Shown here: piece by piece, positions 1 to 7,848 of the stretch
Numbering within the stretch: the first letter of the stretch is position 1
Layout: every line of letters begins with the position of its first letter
DNA from: UBA1756 sp045132235
GTDB taxonomy: Bacteria > Bacteroidota > Bacteroidia > Bacteroidales > WCHB1-69
Assembly (NCBI GenBank): GCA_045132235.1
Contig: JBGURX010000052.1
Span: forward strand, 24,775 to 88,774
Length of the DNA: 64,000 bases
Direction: 5' to 3'
Notes under the pieces: model-generated
The model's database searches: none
What the model was told of the DNA's origin: nothing
The model's input: only the letters and a program-made list of their open reading frames with translations
Program-made: the position numbers and the translations under genes

Positions 1-659
1 ATGCGCGTGGCCGGTCGTTCCACAGGTTGCAATCCATTGGTGTCAGGCTGGCCAAAACATTGCACGTATGAGAAACCAGCCATCTCTTCCGGATGTACAT
101 CGGGGTAATGCTCAAAATAGCCATTTTGAAGTCTGTACTGGTAGATGGTGTCCAGCATGGCGAGGTGGAAACGGTCGATGAGGCTGATGAGGCGGTCGGC
201 ATACTGGGGGTTGGTGGCATAGCCGGCAGCCTTGAGTCCGCGTGCCCATCCCGGATAGTCCATGATGTCGAGGGTGAACAGGTTGGCATAGCGCTGACGG
301 TTTTTCAGAAAAAGGGAGTGGTCGGTGTAGGAGTCCTCTACCTTTTCGTATTTGCGGAAACACTCTTGTAGTTCGTCATCATCAATCAGGATGGTGTCGC
401 CGGTCCAGTCTTTGTGGCACTTGATGCCGAAATGGTTGTTGCCGTCCACGGCGAGGTGGCTTTTGCCGCAGGCGCTCTCGAAAATTCCCTGTGCGATGGT
501 GATGCTGGCAGGTATTTTATATTCATACATCTTATTGATAGCCAATTCTTTATAGGTGTCAATGTAGATGTAGATGTCTTGTTCGGTGTATTGTGCGCTT
601 GCCGACAGCGAGTAGAAGATTACCGACAGGGCGATGACGCAGTTTTTCAAATGATTCAT
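1..659 (-). CDS. Glucosaminidase (GH73/FlgJ-like), 3' end cut by window edge
   Basis: Peptidoglycan hydrolase expected to cleave beta-1,4 GlcNAc-MurNAc bonds in the periplasm or at the surface. I translated it by hand because the reading frame leaves the window without a stop. The start at 659 gives a short hydrophobic signal (MNHLKNCVIALSVIFYSLSA) followed by SAQ. The segment ITIAQGIFESACGKSHLA carries the family's catalytic Glu, and NNHFGIKC and the Y-x-D-H-S-L-F-L stretch are typical of glucosaminidase folds. About 219 residues are visible. In Bacteroidetes such proteins often carry C-terminal LysM domains, which would lie outside the window. A TAnnTTTG promoter lies about 30 bp upstream. 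The family is clear; the exact bond specificity is inferred. Confidence 0.85.
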   Translation of the reverse strand, partial: MNHLKNCVIALSVIFYSLSASAQYTEQDIYIYIDTYKELAINKMYEYKIPASITIAQGIFESACGKSHLAVDGNNHFGIKCHKDWTGDTILIDDDELQECFRKYEKVEDSYTDHSLFLKNRQRYANLFTLDIMDYPGWARGLKAAGYATNPQYADRLISLIDRFHLAMLDTIYQYRLQNGYFEHYPDVHPEEMAGFSYVQCFGQPDTNGLQPVERPATR

Positions 660-686
660 GTTGAAGGATTTGTGTTTTTAGCCACG

Positions 687-694
687 CAAAATTA
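687..694 (-). promoter_or_regulatory. -7 promoter element of glucosaminidase gene
   Basis: Minus strand reads TAATTTTG, matching Bacteroidetes TAnnTTTG, 28 bp before the ATG at 659. No clear -33 TTG at 19-21 bp. Confidence 0.55.
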
Positions 695-770
695 CTTGAA
701 AATTTTTGAAAATATTGACGGGCATAAAGCAATACATCAACATTAAATCGTTGATAAAATGGGGAATAAA

Positions 771-800
771 AAAGGGGAATGTTGAATGTCATTCCCCTTT
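771..800 (-). terminator. Rho-independent terminator after hbd
   Basis: An 11-bp perfect stem (771-781 with 790-800, 8-nt loop) is followed on the minus strand by a T-rich tract. It ends the ctfB-crt-hbd operon. Confidence 0.8.
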
Positions 801-821
801 GTAAAAGTGTGAAATTGTTTC

Positions 822-1658
822 TTAGTACTTGTAGAAGCCTTCGCCGGTTTTTCTGCCGAGGAGGCCTGCGCGCACCATCTTCCGCAACAGCGGGTGAGGA
901 CGGTACTTCGGGTCACCGAACTCTTTGTAAAGCACCTCCATGATGGCGAGGTTCACATCGTTGCCGATGAGGTCGGCCAATGCGAGCGGGCCCATCGGGT
1001 GGTTGGCGCCCAGCATCATGCACTTGTCGATGTCCTCGGCGCTGGCGATGCCGTCGGCGAGGATGCCCACTGCCTCGTTGATCATGGGGATGAGGATGCG
1101 GTTCACCACGAAACCGGGAGCCTCGTTCACGAGCACGGGAGTCTTGCCGATGGAGGTGGCGAGTTCCACAATCTGGTTGCACACTTCGTCGGAAGTCACC
1201 TGACCTTTAATCACTTCCACCAATGCCATACGGTCGGCGGGGTTGAAGAAGTGCATGCCGATGAACTGGGTGGGACGGCTGGTGCAGGCAGCGATCTCGG
1301 TGATGGAGAGGGAAGAGGAGTTGGTGGCGAAGATGGTTTCGGGCTTGCAGATCTTGTCAAGTTCTGCGAACACCTCTTTCTTCAGCTGCATATCCTCCAC
1401 GGCGGCTTCGATCACGAGGTCGGCGTCGGCGAAGGTGGCGTAGTCGGTGGTGGTGGTGATGTTCTTCATGATGGCGTCAACGCCCTCCTGAGTCATCTTG
1501 CCTTTTTCCACTAATTTGCCATAACCTTTAGTAAAGGAAGCCAATGCTTTGTCCAAGCTGGCTTGCGTGCGGCTTTTCATTACCACGGGCATTTTAGCCG
1601 CAAATGCTTTGACGATACCTTTTGCCATGGTACCGGTTCCAATAACGCAAATTTTCAT
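822..1658 (-). CDS. hbd: 3-hydroxybutyryl-CoA dehydrogenase
   Basis: Interconverts acetoacetyl-CoA and 3-hydroxybutyryl-CoA in the cytoplasm. The 278-residue length is typical. The N-terminal Rossmann motif is GTGTMAKG (residues 7-14). The catalytic His is H136 in MHFFNPADRM, and the C-terminal domain contains GFVVNRILIPMINEA and NHPMGPLALADLIGND. The end of beta2 reads MKSRTQAS instead of the acidic residue usual in NAD-dependent members, which may favour NADP(H); this is inference. It is the last gene of the ctfB-crt-hbd operon, 19 bp after crt, and a strong terminator follows. With crt and ctfB it would take acetoacetate released by Kce to crotonyl-CoA. Confidence 0.93.
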   Translation of the reverse strand: MKICVIGTGTMAKGIVKAFAAKMPVVMKSRTQASLDKALASFTKGYGKLVEKGKMTQEGVDAIMKNITTTTDYATFADADLVIEAAVEDMQLKKEVFAELDKICKPETIFATNSSSLSITEIAACTSRPTQFIGMHFFNPADRMALVEVIKGQVTSDEVCNQIVELATSIGKTPVLVNEAPGFVVNRILIPMINEAVGILADGIASAEDIDKCMMLGANHPMGPLALADLIGNDVNLAIMEVLYKEFGDPKYRPHPLLRKMVRAGLLGRKTGEGFYKY

Positions 1659-1677
1659 GATGCTATGTTTTTAATGA

Positions 1678-2454
1678 TTATTCGTTGGTAAAAGTGGCTT
1701 TTCTTTTGGTGAGGAAAGCGGTCATGCCCTCTTTCTGATCCTTGGTGGCGAAGCATTGGCCGAACATTTTGTTCTCGTACGCGATGGCGGCATCGGCATC
1801 GAGGTCGTACTCGGCGTTGATGCACTGTTTCGCATATTTGACGGCGATCGGGGCCATGGCGCCGATTTTCGATGCCATCATCATGGCTTGCTCCATCAGT
1901 TCCGCTTGCGGATAGACGGCGTTCACCAGACCGATGCGCAGTGCCTCGTCGGCGCGGATGGCCTTGCCGGTGTAGATCATCTCCTTGGCGTAGCCCATTC
2001 CCACCAGCTTGGCGAGACGGTAGGTGCCGCTGAAGCCGGGGATGATGCCGAGACCGACCTCTGGCTGCCCGAACTTGGCGTTGTCGGAGCAGATGCGGAT
2101 GTCGCAGGCCATGGCCAGCTCGCAGCCGCCGCCCAACGCAAAGCCGTTGACCGCCGCGATGACGGGAATGTCCAATGTTTCAATCTTGCGGAACACCTGC
2201 GCGCCGAGGCGGCCGAAGGTCTCGCCCTCTTCCGCGTTCAGGTTCTGCATTTCCGAAATGTCCGCGCCCGCCACAAACGACTTTTCGCCGTCGCCGGTGA
2301 TAATCAGCACCCGCACATCGGCGTTGATGTGGCCGAGGAAATCGTCCAGCTCTTTCAGCAAGGAAGAATTCAGTGCATTCAGAGATTTTGGTGCGGAAAT
2401 GGTCAGGACGCAGATACCGTTTTCCTGATTGGTTTTTAAATAGGTATAATCCAT
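1678..2454 (-). CDS. crt: Enoyl-CoA hydratase / crotonase
   Basis: Crotonase-fold hydratase, 258 residues, expected to interconvert 3-hydroxybutyryl-CoA and crotonyl-CoA. The oxyanion-hole segment AGADISEM lies at about 62-69. The two catalytic glutamates are E112 in GGGCELAMACDIR and E132 in FGQPEVGLGIIPG, both as in short-chain enoyl-CoA hydratases. It sits between ctfB and hbd on the same strand, which supports the C4 substrate. The gap to ctfB (90 bp) holds an 8-bp tandem repeat. Other crotonase-family substrates cannot be excluded from sequence alone, but the operon makes C4 the simplest reading. Confidence 0.9.
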   Translation of the reverse strand: MDYTYLKTNQENGICVLTISAPKSLNALNSSLLKELDDFLGHINADVRVLIITGDGEKSFVAGADISEMQNLNAEEGETFGRLGAQVFRKIETLDIPVIAAVNGFALGGGCELAMACDIRICSDNAKFGQPEVGLGIIPGFSGTYRLAKLVGMGYAKEMIYTGKAIRADEALRIGLVNAVYPQAELMEQAMMMASKIGAMAPIAVKYAKQCINAEYDLDADAAIAYENKMFGQCFATKDQKEGMTAFLTKRKATFTNE

Positions 2455-2474
2455 TGCCTTACATTTTTTTGATG

Positions 2475-2522
2475 ATGCGGTTATGCGGTTATTCGATTAT
2501 GCGGTTATGCGGTTATGCGTAT
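2475..2522. repeat. 8-bp tandem repeat between ctfB and crt
   Basis: Six units of 8 bp: ATGCGGTT twice, ATTCGATT, ATGCGGTT twice, then ATGCGTAT. The array sits in the intercistronic gap and continues as a less regular CGTATC-rich stretch to about 2540. It is noncoding. Confidence 0.85.
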
Positions 2523-2544
2523 CCTCGTATCCCCGTATCTTCGG

Positions 2545-3204
2545 TTATAACTGCATCGGTTTCAAATCGTCGGCGATGATCAATTCGGCTTCGGTGGCGG
2601 CCTTTACCTGATCGACCGTGAATTCGGGATGGATTTCCTTGAGCACGATGCCCTTGGGGGTCACTTCCATCACGCCCATCTCGGTGATGATGAGGTTGAC
2701 CTGACCTTTGGCGGTGAGGGGCAGGTTGCATTTTTTGAGGATTTTCGGGTTGCCCTTCTGGGTGTGCTCCATGGCGAGGATCACGCGCTTGGCGCCGACG
2801 ATAAGGTCCATGGCGCCGCCCATGCCGGGGGTGAGCTTTCCGGGGATCATCCAGTTGGCGAGGTCGCCGTTCTCGTCCACCTGCATGGCGCCGAGGATGG
2901 TGGCGTCAACGTGGCCGCCGCGGATGATGCCGAAGGAGGTGGCGGAGCTGAAGGAGGCGGCACCGGGCACTGCGGTGATGTAGCCGCCGCCGGCGTTCAC
3001 CATCTCGGGATCTTCCTTGCCCTCTTCGGGAGTGGGACCCATGCCCACCATGCCGTTCTCGGTCTGCAACGTCACGGTCACGCCTTCAGGTAAGTAGTTG
3101 GGAATCATAGTCGGAATACCGATTCCGAGGTTAACGATGTCTCCATCATGGAGCTCTTTTGCAGCTCTTTTGGCAATCGTTTCGCGAATTTCTGCTTTTT
3201 CCAT
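2545..3204 (-). CDS. ctfB: Butyrate/acetoacetate CoA-transferase subunit B
   Basis: Beta subunit of a family I CoA-transferase (AtoA/CtfB type), 219 residues. It moves CoA from an acyl-CoA such as butyryl-CoA to acetoacetate. The catalytic Glu is in QTENGMVGMG (about residues 47-56), with NLGIGIPT upstream and GAMQVDENGDLANW and GGAMDLIVGAK further on, all typical of subunit B. The alpha subunit normally lies directly upstream, but here a tRNA-Val gene lies there, so CtfA must be encoded elsewhere. It is first gene of the ctfB-crt-hbd operon, with a TAnnTTTG element 44 bp before the start. Confidence 0.93.
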   Translation of the reverse strand: MEKAEIRETIAKRAAKELHDGDIVNLGIGIPTMIPNYLPEGVTVTLQTENGMVGMGPTPEEGKEDPEMVNAGGGYITAVPGAASFSSATSFGIIRGGHVDATILGAMQVDENGDLANWMIPGKLTPGMGGAMDLIVGAKRVILAMEHTQKGNPKILKKCNLPLTAKGQVNLIITEMGVMEVTPKGIVLKEIHPEFTVDQVKAATEAELIIADDLKPMQL

Positions 3205-3247
3205 AGTTTTTATATTTAATAGTTATGATATTTCACAAAAGCGGCTG

Positions 3248-3255
3248 CAAATTTA
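3248..3255 (-). promoter_or_regulatory. -7 promoter element of ctfB-crt-hbd
   Basis: Minus strand TAAATTTG, 44 bp before the ctfB ATG. No clear -33 partner. Confidence 0.55.
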
Positions 3256-3297
3256 CACAAAATTTTGATACGAATTCCCTCTTTTTGAAAATAAAAA

Positions 3298-3318
3298 AAG
3301 AGACCTGTTCGGTCTCTT
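3298..3318 (-). terminator. Terminator after tRNA-Val
   Basis: AAGAGACC (3298-3305) pairs with GGTCTCTT (3311-3318) around a 5-nt loop. A T-run follows on the minus strand, directly after the tRNA. Confidence 0.85.
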
Positions 3319-3322
3319 CGTG

Positions 3323-3397
3323 TGGGTCGTACTGGATTTGAACCAGTGACCTCTGCCGTGTGAAAGCAGCGCTCTGAACCAACTGAGCTAACGGCCC
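3323..3397 (-). tRNA. tRNA-Val (anticodon CAC)
   Basis: Cloverleaf read by eye on the minus strand. The D stem is GCTC/GAGC, the anticodon stem CTGCT/GGCAG holds the loop TTCACAC with anticodon CAC (reads GUG), and the T arm is ACTGG-TTCAAAT-CCAGT. The acceptor arms GGGCCGT and ACGACCC pair except for one C-A mismatch at the fourth pair. The discriminator is A and no CCA is encoded. A promoter lies upstream and a terminator downstream, so it is a single-gene unit. Confidence 0.92.
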
Positions 3398-3409
3398 GTT
3401 TTGGAGCTG

Positions 3410-3417
3410 CAAAAATA
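3410..3417 (-). promoter_or_regulatory. -7 promoter element of tRNA-Val
   Basis: Minus strand TATTTTTG, 12 bp before the tRNA 5' end, where a -7 box is expected. Confidence 0.55.
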
Positions 3418-3500
3418 CAACTTTTTTTGAATGATTGTAAGAAGTATTGAAAATTTTTATAATTAATTGATTGTTATTGTTTTATAATGAATAAAATAAA

Positions 3501-3528
3501 AAAAGAGGCACTGAAAAGCACCTCTTTT
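3501..3528 (-). terminator. Terminator after kamA
   Basis: AAAAGAGG (3501-3508) pairs with CCTCTTTT (3521-3528), with a T-run on the minus strand. It lies 22 bp after the kamA stop. Confidence 0.75.
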
Positions 3529-3550
3529 ATGAATGATTTTTGAAAGATTA

Positions 3551-4792
3551 CTATTTGTTGTGACGTTTTTTGCGTTCGAGGTCTTGCGGCTCAAGAGCCA
3601 GATGTTCGCCACGGAGCAGGGAGGCGACACCCTCAGCATGCGGATGCTGCTGGCATTTCTCGCAGTGGCACTCCTCTTTGTAGTCGGTAGGCTCGGTGTA
3701 GGTGGTGATAACGCCTTCGAAGTTTCTCAGAATCACCTTGTTGGGACTTTGAGAGATGACGTAGTTGGGCATCACCGGGGTCTTGCCGCCGCCGCCGGGG
3801 GCATCCACCACGAAGGTGGGAACGGCATAGCCGGAGGTGTGTCCGCGCAGGTTCTCGATGATTTCGATACCCTTGGAAACGGGCGTGCGGAAATGCTCGA
3901 GACCCATGGAGAGGTCGCACTGATAAATATAGTAAGGACGCACACGGATTTTCACCAAGCCTTGCACGAGGGTCTTCATCACGTGCACGCAGTCGTTCAC
4001 GCCGCGCAGCAGCACCGACTGGTTGCCGAGCGGGATACCGGCGTTGGCGAGCTTGGCGCAGGCCTCGGTAGCCTCGGGTGTGATTTCATTCGGGTGGTTG
4101 AAGTGGGTGTTGACCCAGATCGGATGGTATTTCTTCAGCATGTTGCAGAGGTCGTCAGTGATACGCTGGGGGCATACGACGGGCGTGCGGGTGCCGAGAC
4201 GGATGATTTCCACATGCGGGATGGCGCGCAGCCGCTGGATGATGGACTCCAGCACTTGGTCGTTCACCATGAGGGCGTCGCCGCCGGAGAGGAGCACGTC
4301 GCGCACCTGCGGGGTGCGGGCGATGTAGTCGATGGCCTTCTGGATGCGGTCTTGCGGCATCTGGCAGTCGTGCTGGCCGGCGAAACGGCGGCGTGTGCAG
4401 TGGCGGCAGTACATCGAGCACTGGTCGGTGATGAGCAGCAGCACACGGTCGGGATAACGGTGGGTGAGGCCCGGAACCGGGGAATCCTCATCCTCGTGGA
4501 GCGGATCCAGCAGGTCGGCGGGCGACTGGTGCACCTCGGCGGCCGTCGGGATGGCCTGGCGGCGGATGGGGCAGTACGGGTCGTTCGGGTCAATCAAACT
4601 CAGGTAGTAGGGAGTGATGGCCATACGGAGCGTCTGGAGCGTCTTGCTCACGCCTTCCGCCTCCTCGGGAGTCAGCTCGATATACTGCTTCAGCTGATCA
4701 AGGTTCTCGATTCTGTGTTGCACTTGCCATTTCCAATCGTTCCATTGTTCATCGGTGACGTTCGGAAAGAGTTCTTTTCTTCTACTTGCCAT
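3551..4792 (-). CDS. kamA: L-lysine 2,3-aminomutase
   Basis: Radical-SAM, PLP-dependent enzyme that turns L-lysine into L-beta-lysine, the first step of lysine fermentation. It has 413 residues. The [4Fe-4S] ligands are C125, C129 and C132 (CSMYCRHC). The PLP lysine is K337 in DAPGGGGKTP. D293 and D330, which hold the substrate side-chain amine in the Clostridium subterminale enzyme, are present at the same numbers. C268, C375, C377 and C380 match its zinc-binding cysteines. This points to true lysine aminomutase rather than an EpmB or glutamate 2,3-aminomutase paralogue. It is transcribed alone between two terminators; the usual kamDE, kdd and kal neighbours are absent, and kce is about 55 kb away. 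Confidence 0.96.
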   Translation of the reverse strand: MASRRKELFPNVTDEQWNDWKWQVQHRIENLDQLKQYIELTPEEAEGVSKTLQTLRMAITPYYLSLIDPNDPYCPIRRQAIPTAAEVHQSPADLLDPLHEDEDSPVPGLTHRYPDRVLLLITDQCSMYCRHCTRRRFAGQHDCQMPQDRIQKAIDYIARTPQVRDVLLSGGDALMVNDQVLESIIQRLRAIPHVEIIRLGTRTPVVCPQRITDDLCNMLKKYHPIWVNTHFNHPNEITPEATEACAKLANAGIPLGNQSVLLRGVNDCVHVMKTLVQGLVKIRVRPYYIYQCDLSMGLEHFRTPVSKGIEIIENLRGHTSGYAVPTFVVDAPGGGGKTPVMPNYVISQSPNKVILRNFEGVITTYTEPTDYKEECHCEKCQQHPHAEGVASLLRGEHLALEPQDLERKKRHNK

Positions 4793-4838
4793 TGTGTCAA
4801 TATTTTATATTATAATTTTTTAATTTCGATAGCGGCGG

Positions 4839-4846
4839 CAAAGATA
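4839..4846 (-). promoter_or_regulatory. -7 promoter element of kamA
   Basis: Minus strand TATCTTTG, 47 bp before the kamA ATG and just after the upstream gene's terminator. Confidence 0.65.
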
Positions 4847-4851
4847 CAAAA

Positions 4852-4888
4852 AATAATTGGGATTCCCCATCAGGAAATCCCAATTATT
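4852..4888 (-). terminator. Terminator after the VWA lipoprotein gene
   Basis: A perfect 13-bp stem (4852-4864 with 4876-4888, 11-nt loop) followed by TTTTTTG on the minus strand, 21 bp after the stop at 4910. Confidence 0.9.
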
Positions 4889-4909
4889 TTATGATGTTCA
4901 TGCGTTTTA

Positions 4910-6037
4910 CTATTTTTTGCGCTGCGAGTCGGCCAAAATCTGCACAAAGTTGCAGGCGGCCTCCTGTACATTCACGAAGTTGCTGCCCAGCGAGCTGCTC
5001 ACATCCAGCACGAGAATGATGCCGGCGGTCTTGGTCTGCGTCTGCGTGTAGGTCTGCGATTGCGGGTTGAATTCCACATCCTGTGCGTAGGTCACACCGC
5101 CCAGTCCCAGCGACTGTTTGAACAGGCGCACGTCGTAGGTGGAGGGCACTTCGTTGTCGAGGGTTCTCAGGTTTTTGAAGGTGAACGAGAAGATGGAACC
5201 GCTGGTGTGTTGTCCGGTAATGACGGCCCCTGAAGAGGAGGTGAGACCGGTGTACTCGATGTCGCTGAGGGTGTTGTTGGCGTTCAGCGTGGCCTCGATC
5301 TTGCAGGCGGAAAGTTCCGGCGAGGCGGCCCCGTCGAACACGAAGGCGATGCGGTCGGTGCCGCCGCAGGTGAACGATAGCGTGACATCGGTCACCGTGG
5401 TGGTGGAAGAGATACTGTTGGCGATTTGCTCGAACTCATGGTTCACCGAGGCGAAGTTGGCGAGCACGCGGGCTTTGTCGTCGCTGCTGGAGATGTCCTG
5501 GATGGTGGAGTTGAACACCACCGGGTCGATGGATGCACTCTGCACGCCGATGCCGAAGGCAGAAATGGAGTGCCCGTGGAAAGTGCCGTTGCGCAACCGG
5601 TTTTTCAGTGCGAGCTGGTACTCATTGCGGTTCGCATAGTGCGTGCCCCACTGGCTGTTGGAGAAATACACGGACGCGTTGTCGATACCGTCGGTGAAGT
5701 TCACCATGTGTAGGCTCGAAAGGCTGTTCGGGAACTTCGTGCGGTTGAGGGCGTTCAGCGAGCTGTCAACCGTATAGAGCAGCGCGGTGGCGTCTTCATT
5801 GTTCTGCAGGTTGCGGATCCAGTTCTGGATGAGGTCCGCCGACTGGTTGTCAATCAGGGTGTAGTCCATTTTCGACACAATGCCGTTGTTGAAAGCATAG
5901 ATGGACAGGTAGATGCCGTCTTTGGTCAGCACCTGATCGTAAGGTGACGGGGTGGGATCGGGTTCGGGGTCTTTGCAACCTGACAAAACCGCTCCTAAAG
6001 AGATGATGGCGAACATCAAAAATGCGATTCTTTTCAT
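4910..6037 (-). CDS. Lipoprotein with apparently circularly permuted VWA domain
   Basis: A 375-residue lipoprotein: signal peptide with lipobox LSGC and lipidated Cys21. The C-terminus has ILVLDVSSSLG (D345, S347, S349), the MIDAS DxSxS strand of a von Willebrand A domain, followed by one helix and the stop. The remaining VWA elements are at the N-terminus: a beta2-like strand YLSIYAFNN (43-51), the Thr-bearing helix DATALLYTVDSSLNAL (T84), and MVNFTDGIDN (D116), then SISAFGIGV. An Ig-like insert of about 100 residues (213-325) separates the halves. The fold thus appears permuted at the alpha1-beta2 loop. It follows a secreted esterase gene by 30 bp and is closed by a strong terminator, so it is not truncated. 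Ligand unknown. Confidence 0.75.
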   Translation of the reverse strand: MKRIAFLMFAIISLGAVLSGCKDPEPDPTPSPYDQVLTKDGIYLSIYAFNNGIVSKMDYTLIDNQSADLIQNWIRNLQNNEDATALLYTVDSSLNALNRTKFPNSLSSLHMVNFTDGIDNASVYFSNSQWGTHYANRNEYQLALKNRLRNGTFHGHSISAFGIGVQSASIDPVVFNSTIQDISSSDDKARVLANFASVNHEFEQIANSISSTTTVTDVTLSFTCGGTDRIAFVFDGAASPELSACKIEATLNANNTLSDIEYTGLTSSSGAVITGQHTSGSIFSFTFKNLRTLDNEVPSTYDVRLFKQSLGLGGVTYAQDVEFNPQSQTYTQTQTKTAGIILVLDVSSSLGSNFVNVQEAACNFVQILADSQRKK

Positions 6038-6067
6038 GATGAATATGGTTAAGGTTAAACAATTGAT

Positions 6068-7744
6068 TTATTTGATATTGGGGATGAATTGGGTTTGAAA
6101 TCCCGCTCCGTTTTGAAGACGTCCGGTGCATTCAAGCACTCTTTCCTTGGCATCGGGCAACCATACTGCACGTACAGAGGTGCCTGAACTCGACAGGATG
6201 AGACCGCCGGTGATGCGCCAGCTGCATGTCTGCACCTCTTTTGTGTTGAGGGTGAAGCGCTGTCCGTCCGTCGCCTTGATCTGCACCTCTTCACTTCCAA
6301 ACTCTTTATAAAAGAAATCAGTGGTCTTTTCTTGGATGAAGTAGAACTTTTCATTCGGCTGGTTGTGGTCGTCCACGTGCGGGGCGTGGCCGCAGCCCTT
6401 GAAGGTGTGCAGCTCCTCGCGGTAGCCCAATTTCTTGGCTCTTTCATGGATGGGTTTTGAACCATACATCTTGTTGAAGAAGAGATTGCTGATGTGGAGT
6501 TTGATGTCTTTGAAGGGAACCTCCGCGCCGTAAGGCACCACCCGGTCGGCATCGCCATGGAAGGAGATGATGGAGGTCTTGGCATTGTTGATCATGTTGA
6601 TGTCATGCACAGCGCCCCACATGTTGGCGATGCAGCGTATCTTGAAGGTCTCCTTGAGTGAATTGCCGCTGGATTCGATGTCGCCCAATGCATCGGTGAG
6701 CAGGCCGCCGTCGGCCGATTCCGGACGGTTGGCATTGCGCATGAAGGCGAGGTTGAGGGTAGTGACGCCTCCCGCGCTGCTGCCTGCCACGAACAGGTAG
6801 TCAGGGTCAATGCGGTATTTATCTTTGTTGTGAATCAAAAAGCGCATGGCGGCGTGTGCATCCTGAACGGCGCAGTAGCCGCACCGTTCGATGGAGGTTT
6901 TCGCCGGCTTGAAGCCCATCCGGTAGTTGATGGAGACTGCCACATACCCCATCTTGGCGTAATGCTGGCACCATAGCACAATGGGATTGTCGCGCTTGTC
7001 ACCGATGTAGAAGCCGCCGCCGTGGATGAACATCACCAACGGCCGCTGCTTCATCGTGTCACCCTTCGGAAGATAGAGGTCCATGTACAAGTCGAAATCC
7101 TTCTTCGACAAGGTCTTGGCGATTCCAGAACTGATGATTTTGGCGTAGTCGTTCGAGGTTTCAGGCCGCGACACCCAGTATCCTTTTGCCGTGCCGTATT
7201 TCACATCGTGAATCGTCTCCACCTCAAAGCATTCCTCCTTGTACCGGTTGATTTTGTCAATGGTTTTATAGACGGGCTTTTTGTAGGAGGTGAAATAGAA
7301 AGTTCCTTCTTCGCAGTTCCCCTTGAAACCGCTGTCATCGACGGCCAGACTGAGGTCGTGCAGCACAATTTTCTCTCCCGCCAGCGTGCAGACACATTTC
7401 TTTTTCTTCAACTTGCCACTCAACTCCTTGGGCTGAAGGGTGGCATCGGAGTTGATGGTGTACAGCACGCCGCTGAAGTTTTTCTTGTGGAGTTGTTTAA
7501 AAACAACGATGCGCTCTTTCCCGTCAAACTTTCCTACATAATAAACACCTGTTTGCAGTTCATCAGGAATGTTGTCGCTGAAAATCACGCTTTCCTGTGT
7601 GGCACTTGTCCCGTCGATGCCGCGATCGGCTGTGGCAGTGGCATTTCGGTTGCAGCTGGTCAGGCAGAAATGTCCACCAATTAACAAACCGAGCACCATG
7701 AGTGCGCAGAGGAGGGATCGGATGGATTTCTGATAACGTGTCAT
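6068..7744 (-). CDS. Lipoprotein alpha/beta-hydrolase (carboxylesterase-like)
   Basis: Secreted esterase or lipase of the alpha/beta-hydrolase superfamily, 558 residues. The start at 7744 gives a lipoprotein signal ending in LTSC (Cys31) and lies 19 bp below a TAnnTTTG box; the longer open frame to 7945 would run through this promoter and into the divergent prmC gene. A beta-rich region of about 200 residues comes first. The hydrolase domain has the oxyanion motif HGGGF (241-245), the nucleophile elbow GSSAG (Ser323), the acid DADRV and the His in GCGHAPH. A short beta-rich tail follows. Substrate unknown; acetylated glycans or short-chain esters are common for this family. It is co-transcribed with the VWA lipoprotein. 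Confidence 0.85.
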   Translation of the reverse strand: MTRYQKSIRSLLCALMVLGLLIGGHFCLTSCNRNATATADRGIDGTSATQESVIFSDNIPDELQTGVYYVGKFDGKERIVVFKQLHKKNFSGVLYTINSDATLQPKELSGKLKKKKCVCTLAGEKIVLHDLSLAVDDSGFKGNCEEGTFYFTSYKKPVYKTIDKINRYKEECFEVETIHDVKYGTAKGYWVSRPETSNDYAKIISSGIAKTLSKKDFDLYMDLYLPKGDTMKQRPLVMFIHGGGFYIGDKRDNPIVLWCQHYAKMGYVAVSINYRMGFKPAKTSIERCGYCAVQDAHAAMRFLIHNKDKYRIDPDYLFVAGSSAGGVTTLNLAFMRNANRPESADGGLLTDALGDIESSGNSLKETFKIRCIANMWGAVHDINMINNAKTSIISFHGDADRVVPYGAEVPFKDIKLHISNLFFNKMYGSKPIHERAKKLGYREELHTFKGCGHAPHVDDHNQPNEKFYFIQEKTTDFFYKEFGSEEVQIKATDGQRFTLNTKEVQTCSWRITGGLILSSSGTSVRAVWLPDAKERVLECTGRLQNGAGFQTQFIPNIK

Positions 7745-7762
7745 ACTGTTAAAATGGACGTG

Positions 7763-7770
7763 CAAAGGTA
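7763..7770 (-). promoter_or_regulatory. -7 promoter element of the esterase operon
   Basis: Minus strand TACCTTTG, 18 bp before the ATG at 7744. Its position decides the start codon. Confidence 0.65.
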
Positions 7771-7848
7771 CACTTTTTCTAAATGCTAACGACAAAAGCT
7801 GCAATAAATTGTAGGATTTCATAGACCATTGATGAAATTGAAGGTTTG

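Noticed and set aside
3533..4894. Long open frame on the plus strand opposite kamA
   Set aside because: It is an antisense shadow of a GC-rich gene; kamA has all active-site residues, and the plus-strand product has no recognisable domain.
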